From: Burkholderiales bacterium
GTDB lineage: Bacteria > Pseudomonadota > Gammaproteobacteria > Burkholderiales > Burkholderiaceae_C
DNA length: 64,000 nucleotides
Reading direction: 5' to 3'
Assembly: GCA_016213205.1 (NCBI GenBank)
Contig: JACRAZ010000063.1
Span: forward strand, 1-64,000
The notes below the pieces were generated by a model that ran no database searches, was not told the origin of the DNA, and saw only the letters and a list, made by a program, of their open reading frames with translations. Position numbers and translations under genes: made by a program. How positions within the stretch are numbered: position 1 is the first letter of the stretch; each line of letters opens with the position of its first letter. Of this stretch, positions 37,001 to 49,348 are shown one piece after another.

Positions 37001-37547
37001 GGTTTTCGGTCTCGCGGCGGCGCTCCTTGTACTTCGAGACACCCGCGGCCTCCTCGAGGAACATGCGCAGTTCCTCGGGCCGTGATTCGATGATGCGGCT
37101 GATGGTGCCCTGGCCGATGATCGCGTAGGCCCGCGGCCCGAGGCCGGTGCCCAGGAACACGTCCTGCACGTCGCGGCGGCGCACCGGCTGGTTGTTGATG
37201 AAGTAGCTGGAGGTGCCGTCGCGCGTGAGCACGCGCTTGACGGCGATCTCGGCAAACTGGTTCCACTGGCCGCCGGCGCGGGCATCCTCGTTGCTGAACA
37301 CCAGCTCCACGCTGGCGCGGCTGGCGGGCTTGCGGTTGCCCGAGCCGTTGAAGATGACGTCCTGCATCGACTCGCCACGCAGCTCGCTGGCCTTGCTTTC
37401 GCCCAGCACCCAGCGCACCGCATCCATGATGTTGGACTTGCCGCACCCGTTGGGCCCGACCACGCCCACGCGCTGGCCGGGCAACTGGAAAGTCGTCGGC
37501 TCGGCAAAGGACTTGAAGCCCGAGAGCTTGATCGAATTCAGACGCAT
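34029..37547 (-). CDS. smc: Chromosome segregation protein SMC
   Basis: A 1172-residue SMC. The head begins MRLNSIKLSGFKSF with Walker A GPNGCGKSN (31-39) and LGTGLGPRAYAIIGQG; coiled coil runs to a hinge at about 510-660 (GLWTRVHIDNGWETALESAL); a second coiled coil follows, then HLLSGGEKALTAIALVFAIF and LLDEVDAPLDDAN at about 1068-1110. It compacts and segregates the chromosome; scpA/scpB are not in this window. The 141 bases upstream include an AT-rich patch near 37605-37625 that could hold its promoter. Confidence 0.96.
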   Translation of the reverse strand: MRLNSIKLSGFKSFAEPTTFQLPGQRVGVVGPNGCGKSNIMDAVRWVLGESKASELRGESMQDVIFNGSGNRKPASRASVELVFSNEDARAGGQWNQFAEIAVKRVLTRDGTSSYFINNQPVRRRDVQDVFLGTGLGPRAYAIIGQGTISRIIESRPEELRMFLEEAAGVSKYKERRRETENRLKDTRENLTRVEDILRELNANLDKLEQQAAVASQYRALQEEGTRKLHYLWFLKQRDAAGEEERVKRAVLEATNALEARLAELRHVEAELETVRQAHYAASDKLHTAQGSLAEAALEVSRLEERIRYVVEGRQRVQQRLAELQAQTAQWDERRAQAEGEQETIAEQIAAAEEQAELLAAQAEEEAMRLPDTEDAVRSAQGRANEQRSKVNEVQQQIQVLAADSRNIDEQSRQLRARRERLATEAKTLAAPDLQRLNELRTQTAAADEAKDLAEARLHELQEQAPTLDEQRRAQQDAVNAEAGKQADIGARLAALRALQEKVQTEGKLKPWLATHGLDSLQGLWTRVHIDNGWETALESALRERLNALEVGRVETVRAFAADPPPAKLAFYTPPQAAISNTHQTLSRLSDLLRLGDAGLKALLNDWLEGVYTAASIDEALANRGKLTHGEIIMTREGHAVSQYSVSFYAPDSEQAGMLARAQEIENLERQLRAQSLIAEEAKSALVRLEAAYTDVAQRLVGARREAGETQTRAHQLHVELLRLGQQAEATSLRRGQLDEELAEIDAQLEGLEERRATGEARFEELDMQLANTQERHAELEEAVIAAERRLSDAREQLRALERQAQESQFQARALAARRGELQRAIETAQQQSVSNAQAGEQLELELGSLNDAAAQAGLQTALALKLEREQALAAQRSEYDDLAAKLRQADEQRLSFERSLDPLREKITKLQLEAQAAQLGGAQYLEQLTAAQVDLDVLAADVEANNVKLWGLQGEIDRINREIAALGAVNLAALDELTAARERKGFLDAQNADLNEAINTLEDAIHKIDLETRDLLAKTFNQVNEQFGRMFPSLFGGGTAKLVMTGDEILDAGVQVMAQPPGKKNSTIHLLSGGEKALTAIALVFAIFLLNPAPFCLLDEVDAPLDDANTERYSKLVAEMSHKGTQFLFISHNKIAMEMAEQLIGVTMQEQGVSRIVAVDMEAAISMAEAA

Positions 37548-37688
37548 GAGCGGGAACGCCAGCCGCGGACGGTACGCGACCGGCCTTCGGGGCAGATGCC
37601 TAAGCTATTGATTTATAAGCAAAAAACGCCGGAACGAGGGCCCTGGCGAGCGCCGCGGATATTACCATCGCCCCTTTCGGCCAGCGGC

Positions 37689-40378
<2,690 letters not shown>

Positions 40379-40382
<4 letters not shown>

Positions 40383-41350
40383 GGCAGCAGGTCACCACGC
40401 AGCACGGCGTCGGCCTTCAAGGGCCGGGTGAGGCTGCCGTGCTTCAGGAAGAACTCGCTGTAGCGCGTCAGCACCGGCGCCATCGCAGGCGGCACGCCAC
40501 CGTGGCCCAGCATGCGGTGGTTTTCCGCCAGCGAGACCAGGCGCACGCCGCGCAGCGAATCGGCCACCCACTCGGGTGTCTTGTCCAGCCGTGCGGCCAG
40601 GCGGCGGTTGCCCTCCTCGCGATGGGAAGTCCACCAGGCAAGTGCACGGAACCAGCCCGCTGCAAAGGCGCGCACGTCCTGCTGGCGGTGCTCGATCGTG
40701 CCGCGTGAGGCGGCCACCACGTCCGGGATCAGCCCCGGCGTGTCGGCACTGGTGAAGACCGTGCGTGCCCCCTGGGCCAATGCGGCCGCCGCGTAGGGCT
40801 CCCAGCAGTGGCCGACATCGATCTGCCGCTGCTGCAGCGCCTGCCCGACTTCGGAGGCGTCCACGTTGACCCAGACCACGCTGTTCAGCGGCACACCGCT
40901 GCGGGCCAGGAACTCGCGCACGAACAGCTCGCCGAAACCGCCCAGGTTGGTGCCCACCACGACCCGCTTGTCGTGCAGGTCGAAGCCCTCGCGCAGCAGG
41001 ATCTTGTCGCCGCCAGCGGATTCGTCGCTCTGCAGCACCACCTGCACCTCATGCCCGCCACGCGAAAGGTTGACCAGATCGGCCAGCGCAATGCCGACCA
41101 GTTCGTGCCGACCGGCCAGGAACTCGGCCATCATGCGGTCGGTGTTGCCGGGGATGCTGATCTGCACCTGCACGCCGGCCTCGCGGAAATGGCCCAGTTC
41201 GTCGGCCAGCAATGCCGGAAAATAGCCGCCCCAGAGGTCGATCGCCAGCCGCAATGCGGTGTGCCCGTTGCCACCCTCGCGCTGCCCACAGCCGCTGTGC
41301 GACCAGGCCAGGCCCAGCCAGCACACCGTGGCAAGAAAGGATCGACGCAT
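40379..41350 (-). CDS. NitT/TauT (SsuA/NMT1)-type solute-binding protein
   Basis: A 323-residue periplasmic binding protein. The first 22 residues look like an export signal with a Cys at position 21 (SHSGCGQ), a poor lipobox, so either lipoprotein or soluble export is possible. The mature start [24 protein letters not shown] and the [19 protein letters not shown] region fit the SsuA/TauA/ThiY fold. No ABC permease or ATPase gene is nearby. It is coupled to the hybrid kinase gene, which points to a sensory rather than transport role. Ligand unknown; alkanesulfonate, pyrimidine or nitrate-type ligands are known for the family. Confidence 0.88.
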
Positions 41351-41444
41351 CAGAACCTCCTCCGCCGGCGGCGCTGCGCGGCGAAGTGATCAGAACCTGC
41401 AAAACCGATAATCCCGTCCCACTTTACACCCGACCAGGCGCCCC

Positions 41445-41906
41445 ATGGCCAAGAAACCTGCGCTGAACGAGCGCCCGATGCCCCCGAACCCGCCCAGCGC
41501 CCCGAGCAAGGACCTGCACGTCTTTGCCAACCCGGCACCGGAGCGGGATTACCTGATCCAGTTCCAGGTGCCCGAGTTCACCTGCCATTGCCCGTTGACC
41601 GGCCAGCCCGACTTCGCGCACTTCACGATCGACATGATCGCGGACAAGCTCTGCGTCGAGCTCAAGAGCCTGAAGATGTACTTCTGGAGCTACCGCAACG
41701 AGGGCGCCTTCCATGAGAAGGTGACCAACACGATCCTCGACGACCTGGTGAAGGCCACCGCGCCGCGCTTCGTGCGCATCACCGCCAAGTGGTACGTGCG
41801 CGGCGGCATCTACACCAACGTGGTGGTCGAACATCGCAAGCGCGGCTGGAAGCCGGCGCCCGCGGTGGCACTGCCGACGCTGCCGGTTGAACGCGGGCTG
41901 CTGTAG
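41445..41906 (+). CDS. queF: NADPH-dependent 7-cyano-7-deazaguanine reductase QueF
   Basis: A 153-residue short-form QueF. The catalytic Cys49 and Asp56 lie in [11 protein letters not shown], and the signature [20 protein letters not shown] is at residues 72-91. It reduces preQ0 to preQ1 for queuosine in tRNA. It is divergent from the sensor pair with 94 bases between; GATAAT at 41407-41412 could be a -10. No preQ1 riboswitch fold is visible upstream. Confidence 0.96.
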   Translation: MAKKPALNERPMPPNPPSAPSKDLHVFANPAPERDYLIQFQVPEFTCHCPLTGQPDFAHFTIDMIADKLCVELKSLKMYFWSYRNEGAFHEKVTNTILDDLVKATAPRFVRITAKWYVRGGIYTNVVVEHRKRGWKPAPAVALPTLPVERGLL

Positions 41907-41996
41907 GGAATTGGCGCCCGCCGGTCGCCGCCATCAGCACCGATTCGTATCATCAACGGACGTCATGCGCCCGCCACGGGCCGAAGGAACCGCTCC

Positions 41997-42533
41997 ATGA
42001 TCCGCACGCTGATCGCCGCCGCCACCGCCGCCTTGCTGGCCGCACCGGCCATCGCCGCACTGGACATCGGCGACAAGGCACCGGACTTCACGATCGACGC
42101 CTCGCTGGCCGGCAACATCTACAAGTTCCAGCTCTCCGAGGCGCTGAAGAAGGGCCCGGTGGTGCTGTACTTCTTTCCGGCGGCGTTCTCGGCCGGCTGC
42201 ACGATCGAGGCCAACAAGTTCGCCGAAGCCACCGACGAGTACAAGCAGCTCGGCGCCACCGTGATCGGGGTCTCGCACGACGACATCGACACCTTGAAGA
42301 AGTTCTCCACCACCGAATGCCGCAACAAGTTCGCCGTCGGTGCGGACGTGGACCAGCGCGTGATGAAGTCCTACGACGCGGTGCTCTCGCTGATGCCCGA
42401 CTACGCGAACCGCACCTCCTACGTCATCTCGCCCGAGGGCAAGATCGTCTACCAGTTCACCAGCCTGAACCCCTATCGCCACGTGGCCAACACGATGTCG
42501 GCGCTGAAGGGCTGGCTCACCGCGAAGAAGTGA
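41997..42533 (+). CDS. Periplasmic peroxiredoxin (AhpC/TSA, BCP-like)
   Basis: A 178-residue thioredoxin-fold protein with a signal peptide (1-20, ending APAIA). The peroxidatic Cys is in FFPAAFSAGCTIEA, a variant of the family's usual Pro-x3-Thr-x2-Cys with Ser in place of Thr. The usual PrxQ resolving Cys five residues later is Ala here; a second Cys lies in STTECRNKF. It should reduce peroxides in the periplasm. It is 90 bases after queF and 10 before the SET gene. Confidence 0.9.
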   Translation: MIRTLIAAATAALLAAPAIAALDIGDKAPDFTIDASLAGNIYKFQLSEALKKGPVVLYFFPAAFSAGCTIEANKFAEATDEYKQLGATVIGVSHDDIDTLKKFSTTECRNKFAVGADVDQRVMKSYDAVLSLMPDYANRTSYVISPEGKIVYQFTSLNPYRHVANTMSALKGWLTAKK

Positions 42534-42543
42534 TGCCCTGCTC

Positions 42544-42969
42544 ATGACACTGGCCACCCGCCCGCCCTACCAGAAGTACGACGTCGCGGTGCGACGCAGC
42601 CCGATCGATGGCTTCGGCGTGTTTGCCGCCGAGCCGATACCACCGCATCGCAAGATCGGCGAGATCCGGGGCGAGGCGATCAGCGTGGCCGAGGCGCGGC
42701 GCCGCGCGCAGGGCAAGCAGCGCATCATGATCGTCGAGGTGTCGGAGCGCAAGGCGATCGATGCCTCCGGCTCGCAGGACCCGATGCGCTTCACCAACCA
42801 CGCCTGCCGGCCCAACGCGCGGCTGACCATCCGCGACGGTCGCATCGAGTTCTACGCGCTGCGCGACATCACGCCCGGCGAGGAGATCACCGTCGACTAC
42901 GGCGAGACCCACCACGAGGGCACGCTGGCCTGCCGCTGCGGCGCGCCCAACTGCATCGGCTGGTTGTGA
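42544..42969 (+). CDS. Small SET-domain protein (putative lysine methyltransferase)
   Basis: A 141-residue protein that is nearly all SET domain. RRSPIDGFGVFAAEPI opens it, RFTNHACRPNA is the NHSCxPN motif, EEITVDYGE the catalytic Tyr region, and CRCGAPNCIGWL a post-SET cysteine cluster (CxCx4C). It should use S-adenosylmethionine to methylate a Lys in some protein; the target is unknown. It is 10 bases after the peroxiredoxin gene and has the GC content of its neighbours. Confidence 0.88.
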   Translation: MTLATRPPYQKYDVAVRRSPIDGFGVFAAEPIPPHRKIGEIRGEAISVAEARRRAQGKQRIMIVEVSERKAIDASGSQDPMRFTNHACRPNARLTIRDGRIEFYALRDITPGEEITVDYGETHHEGTLACRCGAPNCIGWL

Positions 42970-43012
42970 CAGTTGGCGACAGCGCTTCGGGGTGCGTCGC
43001 GATAATCCGCGC

Positions 43013-44227
43013 ATGAACCCGCGCCTTGCCACGCTGCACCCCTACCCGTTCGAACGCCTGCGCGAACTCACGCGCGACATCACCCCGCCGGCCGCATTGC
43101 GCCCCATCGGCCTGGGCATCGGCGAGCCGCGGCACCCGACCCCTGAGCTGGTGAAGCACGCCCTGGTGGAGGGCATGGGCGGCCTCGCGGTGTACCCGCC
43201 CACCGCCGGCGAACCGCGCCTGCGCGAGGCCATGGCCGCCTGGCTGCGGCGCCGCTATGGCGTGGAGGTGAACCCTGCCACCCAGGTGCTGCCGGTCACC
43301 GGCTCGCGCGAGGCGCTGTTCGCGCTGGCGCAGACGGTGGTGGATGCCAGCCGCCCCGGCGCCACCGTGGTGTGCCCGAATCCGTTCTACCAGATCTACG
43401 AAGGCGCCGCGCTGCTGGCCGGTGCCCAGACGGCCTTCGCCAACAGCGACCCGGCGCGCAATTTCGCGGCCGATTGGGGCCAGATCGACGAGGCCACCTG
43501 GGCCCGCACCCAGCTGCTGTACGTGTGCTCGCCGGGCAACCCCAGCGGCGCGGTGATGCCGATGGCCGAATGGCAGCGCCTGTTCGCGCTGAGCGACAGG
43601 TTCGGCTTCGTGATCGCCAGCGACGAGTGCTACTCCGAGATCTACTTCGGCGACGATGCCCCGCTGGGCGGCCTGGAAGCCGCGCGTGCGCTGGGCCGCG
43701 ACGACTACCGCAACCTGATCATGTTCACCTCGCTGAGCAAGCGCTCGAACGTGCCAGGCATGCGCTCGGGCTTCGTGGCCGGCGATGCGGCGCTGATCAA
43801 GTCCTTCCTGCTCTACCGCACGTACCACGGCTCGGCGATGAGCCCGATGGTGCAGCACGCCAGCCTGGCCGCCTGGTCCGACGAGGCCCACGTGGTGGCC
43901 AACCGCGAGCTCTACCGCACCAAGTTCGCGCAGGTCACCCCGCGCCTGGCCTCGGTGCTGGACGTTCGGCTGCCCGATGCCGGGTTCTACCTCTGGGCCG
44001 GGGTGCCCGGCGGCGACGACCTGCACTACGCCCTGGGCCTGCTCGCTCAATACAATGTGGCGGTCCTGCCCGGCAGCCTGCTGGCCCGCGATGCCCATGG
44101 CAGCAACCCCGGCCGAGGCCGCATCCGCATGGCGCTGGTGGCCGAGACCGATGAATGCCTGGCCGCCGCCGAGCGCATCGTCGAGTACACCCGTTCCTAT
44201 TCCCCCCCTTCGAGCACCCGCGCATGA
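43013..44227 (+). CDS. dapC: Succinyldiaminopimelate transaminase DapC
   Basis: A 404-residue class I PLP aminotransferase. [12 protein letters not shown] opens the fold; the PLP Lys243 is in [16 protein letters not shown], and the Arg that binds the substrate carboxylate is in GRIRMALV. Position directly before dapD and near dapE assigns it to the succinylase branch of lysine and diaminopimelate synthesis, where it makes N-succinyl-LL-2,6-diaminopimelate. ATG at 43013 is preferred over a start further upstream because MNPRL fits the family. Confidence 0.93.
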   Translation: MNPRLATLHPYPFERLRELTRDITPPAALRPIGLGIGEPRHPTPELVKHALVEGMGGLAVYPPTAGEPRLREAMAAWLRRRYGVEVNPATQVLPVTGSREALFALAQTVVDASRPGATVVCPNPFYQIYEGAALLAGAQTAFANSDPARNFAADWGQIDEATWARTQLLYVCSPGNPSGAVMPMAEWQRLFALSDRFGFVIASDECYSEIYFGDDAPLGGLEAARALGRDDYRNLIMFTSLSKRSNVPGMRSGFVAGDAALIKSFLLYRTYHGSAMSPMVQHASLAAWSDEAHVVANRELYRTKFAQVTPRLASVLDVRLPDAGFYLWAGVPGGDDLHYALGLLAQYNVAVLPGSLLARDAHGSNPGRGRIRMALVAETDECLAAAERIVEYTRSYSPPSSTRA

Positions 44228-45048
44228 GCCAACAACTGCAATCCATCATCGAGCTGGCCTGGGAAGGCCGCGCCAACCTGGGCCCCGCCACGCTGGCGCC
44301 GGAAATCCGCGAGGCGGTGAACCAGGTGCTGGCCGACCTGAATGCCGGCCGCATCCGCGTGGCCGAGCGCCAGGGCGTAGGCCAGTGGACGGTGAACCAG
44401 TGGGTCAAGAAGGCGGTGCTGCTGAGCTTCCGCCTGAACGACAACCAGGCCATGCACGCCGGCGACCTGACCTTCTTCGACAAGGTGCCCACCAAGTTCT
44501 CGCACATCGACGAGGCCGCCATCCGCGCCTCGGGCGTGCGCATCGTGCCGCCGGCGGTGGCGCGGCGCGGCAGCTACCTCGGCAAGGGGGTGGTGCTGAT
44601 GCCCAGCTACGTGAACATCGGCGCCTATGTGGACGAAGGCACCATGGTCGACACCTGGGCCACCGTGGGCTCCTGCGCGCAGATCGGCAAGAACGTGCAC
44701 CTCTCGGGTGGCGTGGGCATCGGCGGCGTGCTCGAGCCACTGCAGGCCAACCCCACGATCATCGAGGACAACTGCTTCATCGGCGCGCGCTCCGAGGTGG
44801 TCGAGGGCGTGATCGTCGAGGAGAACTCGGTCATCAGCATGGGCGTGTACATCGGCCAGAGCACCAAGATCTACAACCGCATGACGGGTGAAGTGATCTA
44901 CGGCCGCGTGCCGGCCGGCTCGGTGGTGGTGAGCGGCTCGCTGCCGGCGGTGGATGGCAGCCACAGCCTGTACTGTGCGGTGATCGTCAAGCGGGTCACG
45001 GCCGAAACGCGCGCCAAGACCAGCATCAACGAGCTGTTGCGTCCGTAA
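44224..45048 (+). CDS. dapD: Tetrahydrodipicolinate N-succinyltransferase DapD
   Basis: A 274-residue trimeric left-handed beta-helix enzyme. Hexapeptide repeats run from about residue 105 to 230 ([46 protein letters not shown]), the standard DapD core. It transfers succinyl from succinyl-CoA to tetrahydrodipicolinate. The ATG overlaps the dapC stop (ATGA). Confidence 0.96.
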   Translation: MSQQLQSIIELAWEGRANLGPATLAPEIREAVNQVLADLNAGRIRVAERQGVGQWTVNQWVKKAVLLSFRLNDNQAMHAGDLTFFDKVPTKFSHIDEAAIRASGVRIVPPAVARRGSYLGKGVVLMPSYVNIGAYVDEGTMVDTWATVGSCAQIGKNVHLSGGVGIGGVLEPLQANPTIIEDNCFIGARSEVVEGVIVEENSVISMGVYIGQSTKIYNRMTGEVIYGRVPAGSVVVSGSLPAVDGSHSLYCAVIVKRVTAETRAKTSINELLRP

Positions 45049-45069
45049 GGCAACCGAAGGGAGATCGGC

Positions 45070-46269
45070 ATGAGCGGCAACATGGAGCGGGTGCTTCGCC
45101 TGATGAGCGAGCGGAACGCGTCGGACGTGTACCTCTCGGCCAACATGCCGATCCTCATCAAGATCCACGGCCAGGTGCTGCAGCTGTCGGACCAGGTGCT
45201 CACGCCGCACCAGCCGCGCCAGCTGCTGTCGGAGCTGCTGGCGCCCAAGCAGATGGAGGAGCTCGAGGAGACCGGCGAGCTCAACCTCGCGATCGGCCTC
45301 GAGAAGGTGGGCAGCTTCCGGCTCTCGGCCTTCCGCCAGCGCGGCACCATTGCCGCGGTGTTCCGGCACATCCCGCACAACATCCCCACGCTCGAATCGC
45401 TGAACGTGCCCACGCTGCTGTCGCAGCTGGTGCTCGAGAAGCGCGGCCTGATCCTGATGGTGGGCGCCACCGGCACCGGCAAGAGCTCCACGCTCGCCTC
45501 GATGCTGGAGATGCGCAACAAGCAGATGGCCGGTCACATCCTGACGATCGAGGACCCGATCGAGTTCCTGTTCAGCAGCAAGAAATCGGTGGTGAACCAG
45601 CGCGAGGTGGGGCGCGACACCAACTCGCTGCAGATCGCGCTGAAGAACGCGCTGCGCCAGGCGCCGGACTGCATCATGATCGGCGAAATCCGCGATCGCG
45701 AAACCATGACCTCGGCGCTGAGCTATTCGCTGTCGGGCCACCTGGTGCTGGCCACGCTGCACGCGAACAACAGCTACCACGCGCTGGGCCGGATCCTCTC
45801 CTTCTACACGCCCGAGTCGCGGCCGGTGCTGCTGTCCGACCTGGCCGCGGGCCTGCGGGCGATCGTCTCGCAGCGCCTGCTGCGCGCCACCGCCGGCGGC
45901 CGCCTGCCCGCGGTGGAGGTGATGCTCAACACCAAGCTCGTCTCCGAGATGATCGAGAAGGGCGACTTCCCCGCGGTGAAGGAGGCGATGGAGAAGTCGC
46001 TCGCCGAAGGCTCCCAGACCTTCGAGGCCGACATCGCCCGCATGATCACCGAAGGCCTGGTCACCCGCGACGAAGGCCTGGCCTATGCCGACTCGCCCAC
46101 CAACCTGATGTGGCGCCTGCAGAACGACACCGCCCCGGTGGCGCGCACCCCGCCCAAGAAGGACGAGCCCGACACCGCGAGCTTCACCGAGTTCAGCATC
46201 GACGTCTTCCCCGAAGGCGCGCCGCCGCCACGCAAGGTGGTGTTCGGCCCGGCGGGGACCACCAAGTGA
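45070..46269 (+). CDS. pilU: Type IV pilus retraction ATPase, PilU-like
   Basis: A 399-residue PilT/PilU ATPase. Walker A GATGTGKS is at 132-139, the Asp box [10 protein letters not shown] follows, Walker [13 protein letters not shown], and the His box [26 protein letters not shown] and [18 protein letters not shown] favour PilU over PilT. The last 40 residues, after DSPTNLM, form an extra Pro-rich tail ending in a VFP-containing segment. It would help retract type IV pili. It lies between dapD (21 bases) and dapE (4-base overlap). Confidence 0.92.
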   Translation: MSGNMERVLRLMSERNASDVYLSANMPILIKIHGQVLQLSDQVLTPHQPRQLLSELLAPKQMEELEETGELNLAIGLEKVGSFRLSAFRQRGTIAAVFRHIPHNIPTLESLNVPTLLSQLVLEKRGLILMVGATGTGKSSTLASMLEMRNKQMAGHILTIEDPIEFLFSSKKSVVNQREVGRDTNSLQIALKNALRQAPDCIMIGEIRDRETMTSALSYSLSGHLVLATLHANNSYHALGRILSFYTPESRPVLLSDLAAGLRAIVSQRLLRATAGGRLPAVEVMLNTKLVSEMIEKGDFPAVKEAMEKSLAEGSQTFEADIARMITEGLVTRDEGLAYADSPTNLMWRLQNDTAPVARTPPKKDEPDTASFTEFSIDVFPEGAPPPRKVVFGPAGTTK

Positions 46270-47411
46270 GCGACACGCTGCGCCTGCTCGAGGCACTGAT
46301 CGCGCGCCGTTCGGTCACGCCGGACGATGCGGGCTGCCAGTCGCTGGTGGCCGACCGCCTGGCCCCGCTGGGGTTCACCTGCGAGACGCTGATGCGCGGG
46401 CCCGAGGATTTCCGCGTGGCCAACCTCTGGGCCATCCACCGCGGCAGCCGGCCCGGGCCCACGGTGGTGATGGCCGGCCACACCGACGTGGTGCCCACCG
46501 GCCCGCTCACGGCCTGGACCAGCGACCCCTTCGTGCCCAGCCACCGCGAGGGCAGGCTCTATGGGCGTGGCGCTGCCGACATGAAGACCTCGATCGCCGC
46601 GATGACCGTGGCCGCCGAGGAATTTGTGCGTGCCCATCCGGAACACCGCGGCGCGGTGGCGGTGCTGTTCACCTCCGACGAGGAAGGGCCCTCGCTCGAC
46701 GGCACCGTGCGGGTGGTCGAGGCCCTGGCCGAGCGCGGCGAACGGCTTGATTGCTGCATCGTCGGCGAGCCCACCTCGGTGGACCGGCTGGGCGACATGA
46801 TCAAGAACGGCCGCCGTGGCTCACTCTCCGGCCGGCTCACCGTGCAGGGCGTGCAGGGCCACGTGGCCTACCCGCAGCTGGCGCGCAACCCGATCCACCA
46901 GCTCGCGCCGGCGCTGGCCGAACTCGCCGTCACCGTCTGGGATGCCGGCAACGAGCACTTCCCGCCCACCACCTGGCAGGTGTCCAACATCCATGGGGGC
47001 ACCGGCGCGCTGAACGTCATCCCCGGCGAGGTGGTGGTGGACTTCAACTTCCGCTTCTCCACCGAATCCACGCCCGAGGCCCTGAAGGCCCGGGTGGATG
47101 CGCTGCTGCAGCGCCACGGCCTGCAGTACCAGCTCGCCTGGACGCTGGGCGGCTCACCCTTCCTCACCCGCCCGGGCAGCCTGAGCGAGGCGCTGGGCGC
47201 GGCCATCGAGGCCGAGTGCGGCATCCGGCCCGAGCTCTCCACCACCGGTGGCACGAGCGACGGCCGCTTCATCGCCCGCATCTGCGAGCAGGTGGTGGAG
47301 TTCGGGCCCATCAACGCCAGCATCCACAAGGTCGACGAGCATGTGGCGGTGGCCGATGTCGAGCCGTTGAAGAACATCTACCGCCGCACGCTGGAATCTC
47401 TTCTGGCATGA
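46266..47411 (+). CDS. dapE: Succinyl-diaminopimelate desuccinylase DapE
   Basis: A 381-residue M20-family hydrolase. Dizinc ligands are in AGHTDVVP (His72, Asp74), GRGAADMK (Asp105) and [12 protein letters not shown] (Glu139/140), with [11 protein letters not shown] typical of DapE near the C-terminus. It makes LL-diaminopimelate. The GTG start overlaps the pilU-like stop (GTGA), giving the standard length. Confidence 0.95.
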   Translation: MSDTLRLLEALIARRSVTPDDAGCQSLVADRLAPLGFTCETLMRGPEDFRVANLWAIHRGSRPGPTVVMAGHTDVVPTGPLTAWTSDPFVPSHREGRLYGRGAADMKTSIAAMTVAAEEFVRAHPEHRGAVAVLFTSDEEGPSLDGTVRVVEALAERGERLDCCIVGEPTSVDRLGDMIKNGRRGSLSGRLTVQGVQGHVAYPQLARNPIHQLAPALAELAVTVWDAGNEHFPPTTWQVSNIHGGTGALNVIPGEVVVDFNFRFSTESTPEALKARVDALLQRHGLQYQLAWTLGGSPFLTRPGSLSEALGAAIEAECGIRPELSTTGGTSDGRFIARICEQVVEFGPINASIHKVDEHVAVADVEPLKNIYRRTLESLLA

Positions 47412-48274
47412 CCCTCCTCGAACTGATCGAGCGCAGCAGCGCCCGCCTTGAAACGGCGGGCGTTTCGTTTGGCCACGGAACGACCAACGCGTTCGACGAG
47501 GCGGCCTGGCTGGTGCTGTGGAAGCTGGGCCTGCCGCTCGATGCACTCGATGCCCACGAAGCCGAAGCGGTGGCACCGGCCGACGAGGCCGCCGTCGAGG
47601 CGCTGCTGGACGAACGCATCCGCAGCCGCAAGCCGGCCGCCTACCTCACCGGCGAGGCCTGGCTGCAAGGCGTGCCCTTCACGGTGGACGAGCGCGTGAT
47701 CGTGCCGCGATCGCTGATCGCCGAGTGCATCGCCGAAGCCACCATCGACCCCTGGTTGTCGGAACACACCCGGTGCGTGCTCGATCTGTGCACCGGCAAC
47801 GGCAGCCTGGCCGTGCTGGCCGCCCTGGCCTGGCCCGAGGTCACCGTGGATGCGGCCGACCTGAGCACCGATGCGCTGGCAGTGGCGCGGCTCAACATCG
47901 AGCGCCATGGCCTGGCCGAGCGCATCACGCTGCTGCAAGGCAATGGCCTGGCCGCGGTGGCGGGCCGGCGCTACGACCTGATCCTGTGCAACCCGCCCTA
48001 CGTGAACAGCGCCTCGATGGCCGCACTGCCACCCGAGTACCGTGCCGAGCCCGCGCTCGCCCTGGCCGGCGGCGAGGACGGCATGGACTTCGTGCGCCGC
48101 CTGCTGGCCGAGGCGCCCGCCGTCTTGACCAATGTCGGGGTGCTGGTGCTGGAAATCGGCCACGAACGCGAACATTTCGAACGTGCGTTCCCGAAACTGT
48201 CACCGGTGTGGTTGTCCACCAGCGCCGGACATGATCAAGTGCTTCTGTTGCCTCGCGCGGCGCTGTCCGCGTGA
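47408..48274 (+). CDS. prmB: 50S ribosomal protein L3 glutamine methyltransferase PrmB
   Basis: A 288-residue Rossmann methyltransferase. The SAM site is [13 protein letters not shown] and the catalytic motif NPPY is in LCNPPYVN, both shared by PrmB and Prm[16 protein letters not shown] is PrmB-like. It methylates a Gln of ribosomal protein L3. ATG overlaps the dapE stop (ATGA). It closes the operon. Confidence 0.94.
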   Translation: MTLLELIERSSARLETAGVSFGHGTTNAFDEAAWLVLWKLGLPLDALDAHEAEAVAPADEAAVEALLDERIRSRKPAAYLTGEAWLQGVPFTVDERVIVPRSLIAECIAEATIDPWLSEHTRCVLDLCTGNGSLAVLAALAWPEVTVDAADLSTDALAVARLNIERHGLAERITLLQGNGLAAVAGRRYDLILCNPPYVNSASMAALPPEYRAEPALALAGGEDGMDFVRRLLAEAPAVLTNVGVLVLEIGHEREHFERAFPKLSPVWLSTSAGHDQVLLLPRAALSA

Positions 48275-48304
48275 GTTCACCCACCCTTCGAGGAGAACCC
48301 GACC

Positions 48305-49324
48305 ATGCAAGCTGCCGTGATGCAGGACTTCGGACAACCACTTGCGCTGCGTGAGCTGCCCCTGCCCGAGCCCGGCGCCGACGAGGTGCTGCTGCGCGTG
48401 CTGAACTGCGGTGTCTGCCACTCCGACCTGCACATCATCGACGGCGACACGCCCGGCTTCAAGATGGGCACCAAGGCCCAGCTGATCCCGGGCCACGAGG
48501 TCGTCGGCGTGGTCGAGCGCCTGGGCGCCGACGTCTCCCACCTGCAGGTGGGCCAGCGCGTCGGCGTGGCCTGGCAGCACTGGGCCTGCGGCCAGTGCGA
48601 CCAGTGCCGCGAAGGGCTGGAAAACCTGTGCCGCAAGGGCACCGTCACCGGCATGGTGGTCGATGGCGGCTACTCGCAGTACATGCGCGCCAAGGCCGGC
48701 TTCGCGATTCCCGTGCCCGACAAGCTCAGCTCGGCCGAGGCCGCACCGCTGTTCTGTGCCGGTGTCACGTCCTACCGCGCGATCAAGAACGCCGGCGTGC
48801 ATGCGGGCCAGCGGGTGGCGGTGGTCGGGGTCGGCGGCCTGGGCCACCTGGCGGTGCAGATCGCCCGCGCGATGGGCGCCGAGGTCATTGCCATCGACGT
48901 GGCCGACGACAAGCTCGCCGCCGCCCGCACGCTGGGTGCGGCGCATGCCTTCGACGCCCGCTCGCCCGACACGCCCAAGGCCGTGCGCGCGCTGGGCGGC
49001 GTGCATGTGGCCGTGGTCACCTCGGCCGCGCGTGCGGCCTACGACCTGGCGCTGAAGCTGCTGCGCCCGGCCGGCACCATGTCGGTGGTGGGCCTGCCGC
49101 CCGAGCCCCTGTCGATCGGCGCGGTGCAGATCGTCAGCGGCGAGTTCCGCATCGTCGGCTCGGCCGTGGGCACGCGTGACGACCTGCGCGCCACGCTGGA
49201 CCTGGCCGCTGCCGGCAAGCTGCACTGCCACACCGAGACACGGCCCCTGGCCCAGGTGAACGAGGTGCTCGAACTGATGCGCGCCGGCCGCATCGACGGC
49301 CGCATCGTGCTCGACTGCGCCTGA
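48305..49324 (+). CDS. Zinc-dependent alcohol dehydrogenase (AdhP type)
   Basis: A 339-residue medium-chain alcohol dehydrogenase. Catalytic zinc ligands are Cys38 (GVCHSD), His64 with Glu65 (GHEVVG), and Cys near 152 (LFCAGVTSY); the structural zinc has Cys95, 98, 101 and 109. The cofactor fold GVGGLGHLAVQIA is present. It oxidises primary alcohols or reduces aldehydes with NAD(H). It begins 30 bases after prmB. Confidence 0.93.
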   Translation: MQAAVMQDFGQPLALRELPLPEPGADEVLLRVLNCGVCHSDLHIIDGDTPGFKMGTKAQLIPGHEVVGVVERLGADVSHLQVGQRVGVAWQHWACGQCDQCREGLENLCRKGTVTGMVVDGGYSQYMRAKAGFAIPVPDKLSSAEAAPLFCAGVTSYRAIKNAGVHAGQRVAVVGVGGLGHLAVQIARAMGAEVIAIDVADDKLAAARTLGAAHAFDARSPDTPKAVRALGGVHVAVVTSAARAAYDLALKLLRPAGTMSVVGLPPEPLSIGAVQIVSGEFRIVGSAVGTRDDLRATLDLAAAGKLHCHTETRPLAQVNEVLELMRAGRIDGRIVLDCA

Positions 49325-49348
49325 GCCCCCGCGGAGCGTGCCGGCCCC

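Noticed and set aside
37548-37688. Intrinsic terminator after the hybrid kinase gene (T run near 37621-37626)
   Set aside because: The T run on the minus strand is not preceded by a convincing stem; the patch could equally be part of the smc promoter.
41351-41444. preQ1 riboswitch upstream of queF
   Set aside because: No A-rich tail with a pairing hairpin loop is present; only a possible GATAAT -10.
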